Positions 58,562 to 64,000 of a stretch of DNA of 64,000 nt are shown here, piece by piece. The stretch is from Nemophila menziesii. Its lineage: Eukaryota; Streptophyta; Magnoliopsida; Boraginales; Hydrophyllaceae. How positions within the stretch are numbered: the stretch's first letter is position 1; the number at the start of each line of letters is the position of its first letter. The DNA lies in contig JARWIR010000017.1 of assembly GCA_029959085.1 (NCBI GenBank), forward strand, positions 21,131,507 to 21,195,506. Reading direction: 5' to 3'. The translations under genes were made by a program, and so were the position numbers. The notes beneath the pieces are model-generated. The model was given only the letters and a program-made list of their open reading frames with translations, ran no database searches and was not told the origin of the DNA.

Positions 58562-59608
58562 CTATGGTATCCGAGGTGGAATGGATCCGGAAATGTTGTT
58601 AGCATTTGTCACGATCCATATTGGCTTTTTCCACGAGGGTATCAAAGATCCGCTTTCAAGTTGTTCATGGTAATGGCACGTAGAAGCATGATGACCGGGT
58701 TTACCACAATAATTGCAAGAACTTCTTTTTCGAATAGAACTATCATGTGAGGGTTTTGAACACGAATTTTCCTCATTCTTTTCAATATCCAAATTATCAC
58801 TCAAATACAATTTTTCTTTAAAAAGAACATTTGGATCAAAAGGAGTGACATTTAAAAAGGGATGATTTTCTAAAGTTTTAAGAGCGAAGGAAAAAGCTTC
58901 ATCCAAATTTTTAAAACCTTCTATATTTTTCTTCATAGGATGTTGACTTTTATTTGAAGAAAAAATATTTTAAAAACAAGGGTTTTTAGTATTACCAAGA
59001 ATATCATCTAAAGTGATACAACATTTAAAACAATTCTTTTTCTCAACTTTAGCCTTTTTTAACATAAGGTTATTCAAATGGATTTGAGAATCAAGAATTT
59101 TGAGAAGGGATGAAATTTGCCTAATATCATCATAATTATAAGGAAGAGATAAAGAGTTAGGATAGATTGCTACCTCATGGTTTGGTTTAGAATTGTCATG
59201 AGATTCATCATGGATTAAGATTTCTTTTTCTTCGTCATTCTCGACAATTCCATATAGGAACTCCAAACGATCCCAAAGCTCTTTTGCGGAATTACAATCT
59301 AACATTTGTGAGAAAATTTCTTCGGAAATTCCACAAATTAGAGTGTACATCGGTTTTGCATTTTGAGTGAGCTTAGCCTTATCCTCAACGGTGAGTTCAT
59401 CATAATATTTTTCTTCTTGATTTAGCTTAAGAACTCCCGCTTCATTTAACTCCTCTTTATATGGAACGAATGGACCTTCCATAACGATTCTCCATTGATC
59501 GGGATCTTCGGCTTTAATAAATTCCTCCATTTTTGTTCTCCAAGCAAAAATTCCTACAAAAAGTGAAGGTCGGGTAGAAGACGACTCTTCCAAAAGATTA
59601 AATTCCAT
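58562..59608 (-). pseudogene. Sirevirus gag, one in-frame stop
   Basis: ATG 59608 (MEFNLLEESSS). Residues ~10-130 are the UBN2-type copia gag domain (FVGIFAWRTKMEEFI, WRIVMEG, AKELWDRLEFLYG). The single in-frame TAA at about 58968 precedes the rest of the same frame, which contains the knuckle CNYCGKPGHHASTC (CX2CX4HX4C, about 58693-58734), and ends at 58562. Gag forms the particle and binds the genomic RNA. With the stop only a knuckle-less protein would be made. No protease follows. Confidence 0.82.
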
Positions 59609-59650
59609 ATCGTTTACTCTACTAACGATTAAGCTATTCACGTAGAGTTA

Positions 59651-59663
59651 GGCTTTGATACCA
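59651..59663 (-). other. Primer-binding site (initiator Met tRNA)
   Basis: Minus-strand TGGTATCAAAGCC lies two bases inside the 5' LTR and matches the TGGTATCAGAGC type except for one A/G change. Standard for Ty1/copia elements. Confidence 0.88.
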
Positions 59664-59665
59664 AT

Positions 59666-61019
59666 TGAAAGTCCTAGAAGAGGGGTGAATAGGATTACTA
59701 ATAATATTAATGCCTAATTAAAAATCTTTTGGACAATTATAAGTTTAAGAGAATACTTCTAAGTCAACTTAATATATCAAACACTTATAGGATCATGCAA
59801 AGGATAAGTTAGAGGTTCGATATATAAGTTTAACAAGTAAATCGACAATCTAATCTCTTACTACTCTAGAAGACAATATGTTAGATAAACTAGATAATCA
59901 ATATCACAATATTCATACTAGCATATTATCAAACATATAAAGTGCGGAAAGTAAATAGAGTAGGGATAGAAAGATACACACGATTTATAGTGGTTCGGTT
60001 TCCCTACATCCACTACCTAAGGAAGCCTCCTTAGGATTTCAAGCTTTTCACTAAGCTCCCGTGTCTCTCTTAACCGGGTCGAGAACACAATAACCCTTAC
60101 AACCTCTTCGATAACACGAAGGACAAACACTTGTGTAATCACAACACAAGGACACCAAGTATACTCCCTATACTTGAATTCTCTCTTAATCTATCTATTA
60201 CAAGACCTAGACTTAAGAGGATAGATACAAAGTGTTTAAGGGGTGAAACTACTTTGCTAGATAATCTCTTAAAGAGTAGATATAACTATAATCATGTAAA
60301 CTCCTCTTGAGTAGATAAAACTTTGTGGCTTATTTGATTAACTCTTTGAATGAGTTGGATAGGACTAATAAGCTCACTAAGATTGATTTTGACAATGTAT
60401 AGCTCTTGACACCTTCTTGAATGATAACAATTAAGCCCCTTAATGTTTGTAATTAGTTGGTGTAGTTGTAGCCTTCAAAGAGCTTCAATTTATAGCTGAA
60501 AATTGCTTCCAACGGTCATAAGGCTTGGGTCCAACGGATATATTAATTTCCTAACGGATATATTTCTTATGACATAAACTTTGTGCAGAAAAACCTTCCT
60601 TGCGGTGTACCGCACCTCAACGGTTAGATTTTCTATCTCTCTGACGGGCTAGCCATGCACCGTGCGCTGGTCCGCATTCTTGGTCCGGTGTACCGCGCCA
60701 TAGGTCCGGTGTACCGCACCAAACATCTTTGATAGAATTGACCTATGCTTTGATGCTCGGATCAATAAATCTTCTTCACGAAAGTTGTATGTAACATCAT
60801 TCTTATAAACATTGCAGTTGATCATTAAGGCTATATCTCAAAGTATATAAAGATATGAATAAAAGTATATGTAATGAGATATAATAAGAATAGTATGAAA
60901 AGTGTTTTTGATGAACAATAGTGCAAGTTAGGATGAATATAACAAGAGTAATTAGCACACTAATCATAAGAGGATTTGTCATATTAAAACAACCTATTAA
61001 GGGAGGCTATATGCCAACA
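59666..61019 (-). repeat. Sirevirus 5' LTR (right)
   Basis: 1354 bp, TG...CA, followed by the target duplication GAAAT at 61020-61024. TATA box (reversed TATAAA) at 60489-60494. GCGGTGTACCGC occurs once at 60602-60613, and the GGTGTACCGC pair at 60687/60708 is 21 bp apart. The motifs lie upstream of the TATA box in U3. Confidence 0.92.
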
Positions 61020-61024
61020 GAAAT

Positions 61025-61505
61025 GGATACAGATCAGGAGGAAGAAATAAAAATATACTGCGACGCATCTTTCTCGAACAAGTGGGAACCAACGGGAATA
61101 GCAATTGTTTGTGATCAAAGGGGAAATAATTCAAAGCCTAAACATAGCATGAGTATTGATTGCAACTCAGTAGCAGAAGGAGAAGCAATTGCAGTTTTGG
61201 AAGCAACGAAAATTGGAGAAAAATTTCCCGATAAAAAAGTCATTATCTATTCAGACAACCTTGAAGTGATTCAAGGTATAAAGCAGGTGTCAGCAGCACG
61301 TTGGAATATCCAACCCGTCCTACGAAAAATTATCCACAGAACTGAGGAGCTCGGACTGGTTTCCTTTAAACACATCAATAGGAAGCTCAACAGGGATGCG
61401 GATAAGTTAGCGAAGGAGGCTAGGCACGCAGCTACTTTTGTAAATCGGAATACGCTCAGTATCTTCGATTTATCCGCGGCTTTTAGTAGATTAGGCATAG
61501 GATGA
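61025..61505 (+). pseudogene. LINE-3 ORF2, 3' part: RNase H domain
   Basis: In the LINE frame it reads MDTDQEEEIKIYCDASF onward. Catalytic acids are visible as D in CDASF, E in AEGEAIA, D in YSDNLEV and D in NRDADKLAKEA, so the RNase H domain itself is intact. It stops at TGA/TAG after RLGIG near 61503. It was joined to 53672 before the Sirevirus insertion. RNase H of this kind marks a subset of plant LINEs. Confidence 0.85.
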
Positions 61506-61516
61506 TGTTCTTTTGC

Positions 61517-61573
61517 AGGGTGCTTAGGCACCCTTTCATGTCAAAAAAAAAAAAAAAAAATTAAAAAAAAATT
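61517..61573 (+). other. LINE-3 terminal hairpin and poly(A) tail
   Basis: AGGGTGC-TTAG-GCACCCT (61517-61534) forms a 7-bp stem with a 4-base loop. It ends 8 bases before an A18 run interrupted by TT (61543-61573). A 3' hairpin next to the tail is a plausible recognition element for the LINE RT. Confidence 0.7.
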
Positions 61574-62130
61574 GTGATATAAAAGGTGTTCTCAATTACT
61601 TAAAGACCAAACAACATTTTGGCAACGAGGTAATCTGAACGCGACTGGGAATAAATTAAAAGTGATAAATCATAAGCCTTTTGCACGTGACTGTGGACCT
61701 TGTGTTGAATGATCTCTCTTATTCGGTGACCTCGGTCACTCATTTTGTGGGTTAATTTGGCGTCCATGTGGTGGGTGGGCCGGGCTAGATATATGTTACA
61801 AAAAGTCAATTGTACACAACTATCTCCGTATAGTTTGCTAAAAATATTATCTATTTTTAAATAGTTTGTTTCACTTTTTTTTATTATTATTTTTATTAAA
61901 TATTAAATTTATATTTTCAATAGATAATTAAAATTTCTGTATTGATTGTATTTTTAATTTTGTGTGAAAAGTAAAGTGTATATTATTTTTAAAACAGAGA
62001 AAAATAACAATATTAAAAATAATTTTAATGTGTATTGTGAAAATTAGTGTTTGTATTAGCTTTTTGTGATAAAATGATGAAAGAAAGATGATTAGAAAAA
62101 AAAAAGAATGAAACAAAGACAGATTGAAAG
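61574..62130. other. AT-rich DNA, no gene recognised
   Basis: Nothing with coding features. A GGCGTCCATGTGGTGGGTGGGCC segment near 61760 is GC-rich against its surroundings but unassigned. Confidence 0.4.
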
Positions 62131-62144
62131 ATTGCGTAGGAGAG

Positions 62145-62263
62145 ATCGATAGTTAGCCTAGTGGTTAGACTACTCCCCAGAAATCAAGAGATCCTGGAAC
62201 CGAATCTCATTGGAGTTAAAATGACTCCGAATCTGAAGTGGCTCTCTCATGTACTAAAAAAAA
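62145..62263 (+). mobile_element. tRNA-derived SINE
   Basis: About 119 bp with a pol III box A (TTAGCCTAGTGG, 62153-62164) and box B (GGAACCGAATC, 62196-62206) some 32 bp apart, then a tRNA-unrelated part and an A9 tail (62255-62263). It is flanked by an imperfect 14-bp target duplication (62131-62144 ATTGCGTAGGAGAG; 62264-62277 ATTGCATAAGAAAG). It would be transcribed by RNA polymerase III and mobilised by a LINE; no partner can be named. Confidence 0.78.
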
Positions 62264-62277
62264 ATTGCATAAGAAAG

Positions 62278-62594
62278 TTTGCAAGTTATTAGAAAATAAA
62301 TGTTGTAGTAGACAATATCGAGAATTAATCTCCTTAGTTAATAATATTATTTAATGATTATGAAATAATAAAATAAGGGGTAGTTTTTTTTTTGTTCGGA
62401 AAATAAGGGGTAATACCAAATCTTTATGGCTTACAAGAAAACTTTTAATTAATTTTTTTCTAAAGCAAAATTTGTAATCTTGTAGGCCGAGACTATTTTA
62501 AAGGTATATATAAGATAATAACAAATGTTTTTTCTCTTTTCTATTATTATTTTTTTTCTTTTCTCAATTACTGTTTTTCTGTCTTTTCTTTTAT
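62278..62594. other. AT-rich DNA, no gene recognised
   Basis: Poly-T and AT-rich stretches only, leading into the ACTGAGTAT array. Confidence 0.4.
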
Positions 62595-62925
62595 TGAGTG
62601 TCAACTCAGTGAATGTCAATTCACTGAGTATCGATACTTTCCAACTCACATCACAATCCACTGACCACCGCCAGTACTGCCGGAAAAATACTGAGTATTC
62701 AAAAAAAGTACTAAGTACTTGAAAAAAGAATTGAGTAATCGAAGGATTTTACTGAGTATTGGGGGAATGTTACTGAGTATCGGGTAAAAATACTAAGTAT
62801 GACTATAAGTTACCGAGTATCGGACATGAATACGATTTTCCGCTGAGTATAGGGGGACTCACTAAGCATACTTAGTAAAACACTAAGTATACTCTGTATG
62901 AAAGCTAAGTATTTTTTTTAAATTA
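62595..62925. repeat. Dispersed ACTGAGTAT/ACTAAGTAT repeat array
   Basis: About fifteen copies of A-C-T-R-A-G-T-A-T or one-base variants within 330 bp (e.g. near 62621, 62691, 62709, 62750, 62772, 62801, 62815, 62842, 62893), at irregular 10-30 bp spacing. Not a microsatellite and not coding. Confidence 0.7.
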
Positions 62926-63009
62926 CTAAATAGAATAAGAATTGCATAAAGTTTAATTCAATATCACATAATTTACAAAAATAATAATTAAACTATTTAC
63001 AAATAATAA

Positions 63010-63643
63010 TGTTGTAATTTTCTATCAATATTATCTTCAAATCACACCACTCAATAATCACAAAAACAAGAAATTAAAGCGAGAAAGTAAGAACACAGAT
63101 TTTATCGTGGTTCAGTCCAAATCAGACCTACATCCACGTTGAGCTCCGATGAGAGGTGCTCGGCTACTAGAAATCACAAGAGATACAATATTTCAGTTCA
63201 CCTTACAATACAAACCACACAATCGAATGAATACCACTTCTAATCTAACTCTCGAACCCTAATCTAATGAATAAGGCTATCTAGTGATTAATCAAGATGA
63301 TTATCACAATTTACACGAGATATTACAATCAAGAAGCTATCTAATCGATTACAAGAAGAATCAGAGGATGATCTTCTACAAAACTAGGGTTAGTGTATGA
63401 GAGAGGCGAGAGAGAACGCGGAAGTTGTGAGAGTAAGGGTTATGACTTCGGTCAACCCTCTTTCCCTTATATAAGAGACAAAGACCACGAGCGAATGAGA
63501 GCCATTGGATGGTAATAAGATCAAGCGCACGAGATTAAGCCACGTATATGCCACGTCAATAAGTATTCAGCCTATTAGAACATAACACTTCACATAATAT
63601 ATATATATATATATCAACCTTATATATATATATATATTCTTCA
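63010..63643 (-). repeat. Copia 3' LTR at the right window edge
   Basis: Plus-strand ends TG (63010) and CA (63643). On the minus strand it follows the polypurine-like CACTTCAAGGTGGAGAT (63644-63660) after the RNase H end. It has a TATATAAG-type box (63473-63480, reversed) and AT repeats near its start. A target duplication cannot be checked because the other LTR lies outside. Confidence 0.65.
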
Positions 63644-63756
63644 ATCTCCACCTTGAAGTGTTAAACCTTCACCTCCACCTGAAACTGTACCTCAAGGATT
63701 TCTAGCCAGCCTAAGCCATCTCCATCATCATCTCAGCCCAAAACACCTGCAAAATT

Positions 63757-63999
63757 TCAACCAATAGAAAGCAAATCCAAGCAGTGCTTGAACTTGACAT
63801 TAGTAACAATTTTAGTACCAAAATCAGCAGGATTATCCTCAGTAGCAACCTTTAACAACTTAACTTCACCACTAGCTAGTATATCCCTTATATAATGATA
63901 CTTAACATCAATATGTTTGGTCCTTTCATGATATACTGGGTTTTTACTCAGTTGAATTGCACTTTGACTGTCAGAGAATATAGTAGCTTTACCTTTCAC
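63757..63999 (-). CDS. Copia RNase H C-terminus, partial
   Basis: The last 80 codons of a copia polyprotein read into the window from the right. Motifs SDSQSAIQLSKNPVYHERTK and HIDVKYHYIRD, then EDNPADFGTK, are the standard end of copia RNase H (usually NPADMLTK). No stop before 63757. The 5' part is beyond position 63999, so completeness is unknown. Confidence 0.85.
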   Translation of the reverse strand: MKGKATIFSDSQSAIQLSKNPVYHERTKHIDVKYHYIRDILASGEVKLLKVATEDNPADFGTKIVTNVKFKHCLDLLSIG

Positions 64000-64000
64000 T

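Larger units (their letters stand above)
53673..61019 (-). mobile_element. Non-autonomous Sirevirus-like (Ty1/copia) element, complete
   Basis: 7,347 bp on the minus strand. Transcript order: 5' LTR (59666-61019), primer site matching initiator Met tRNA (59651-59663), gag (59608-58562), a 480-bp tandem duplication, a second ORF (57371-56133), a noncoding 3' part, polypurine tract AAAAAGGGGGAGAT (55047-55060) and 3' LTR (53673-55046). The primer site, polypurine tract and a gene after the usual pol position fit the Sirevirus lineage. Protease, integrase, RT and RNase H are entirely absent, so it needs proteins in trans. The LTRs differ by about fifteen substitutions plus one 21-bp unit. That is about 1 percent and implies a fairly recent insertion. 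Confidence 0.9.
47440..61573 (+). mobile_element. LINE-3, split by a Sirevirus-like insertion
   Basis: A plus-strand LINE of about 6.8 kb without the insert. The 5' UTR begins somewhere near 47440, followed by ORF1 (48357-49799), an acidic extension (49803-50033), ORF2 (50030-53672 continuing at 61025-61505), a 7-bp hairpin and a poly(A) tail at 61543-61573. The 7.35-kb Sirevirus-like element sits in the linker before RNase H with target duplication GAAAT. Most lesions are one-base shifts next to A-runs, so it is younger than LINE-2 or carries sequencing errors. A target duplication for the LINE itself was not found. Confidence 0.85.

Noticed and set aside
62145..62263. A functional tRNA gene
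   Set aside because: Boxes A and B are present but no cloverleaf forms. The unit has an A tail and a target duplication, so SINE fits better.

Overview
This is nuclear DNA of a flowering plant, most likely a eudicot. It is AT-rich and carries a gene with 37 short exons, LTR retrotransposons of the Athila (Ty3/gypsy), Sirevirus and other Ty1/copia types, plant L1-type LINEs, MITEs and a tRNA-derived SINE. Only one ordinary host gene is clearly readable: a callose synthase on the minus strand (15631-24781) whose N-terminus, exon junctions and C-terminus match the CALS5/GSL2 class (pollen wall callose). It reads through about 1,915 codons but has two single-base problems: an apparent +1 in an A-run at the start of exon 13, and a GA instead of a GT donor at intron 22. 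Its locus was tandemly duplicated. The second copy (26313-29040) kept the downstream neighbour exon, the promoter and exons 1-4, and lost exons 5-37.

Layout. 1-1681: an Athila-like LTR cut by the window edge. 2269-11465: a composite Athila-like element with two unlike LTRs, a doubled tRNA-Asp primer site, one chimeric ORF, a palindrome-rich tandem repeat ahead of a TATA-like box, and a nested antisense solo LTR with target duplication CAAGG. 11466-14956: a minus-strand LINE cut off inside the reverse transcriptase by that LTR. 14957-29040: the CALS5 locus and its broken tandem copy. 29139-35003: a full-length but dead plus-strand LINE with a 19-bp target duplication. 36600-40440: a decayed minus-strand copia pol split by a Sirevirus-type solo LTR (TSD AAGGT). 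40463-42250: an Athila-like solo LTR (TSD GTAAT). 42256-46376: decayed repeats and unassigned AT-rich DNA. 46377-47365: a probable Stowaway-like MITE with a nested hAT-type MITE (TSD CCTATTGA). About 47440-61573: a third LINE (plus strand), split in front of its RNase H domain by a complete 7.35-kb non-autonomous Sirevirus-like element (minus strand, TSD GAAAT). 62145-62263: a SINE. 63010-63999: the 3' end of another copia element running out of the window.

The most interesting shared signal is a 12-bp GCGGTRTACCGC palindrome used in pairs exactly 21 bp apart. It occurs in the U3 of the Sirevirus LTRs, upstream of the Sirevirus's second ORF, and upstream of a TATA-like box inside the unrelated Athila-like element. 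Twice, paired copies differ by loss or gain of exactly one 21-bp unit. A related solo LTR carries a different paired motif at the homologous place. This looks like an exchangeable promoter module of plant retroelements. That function is inferred; the motif and spacing are read directly from the sequence.
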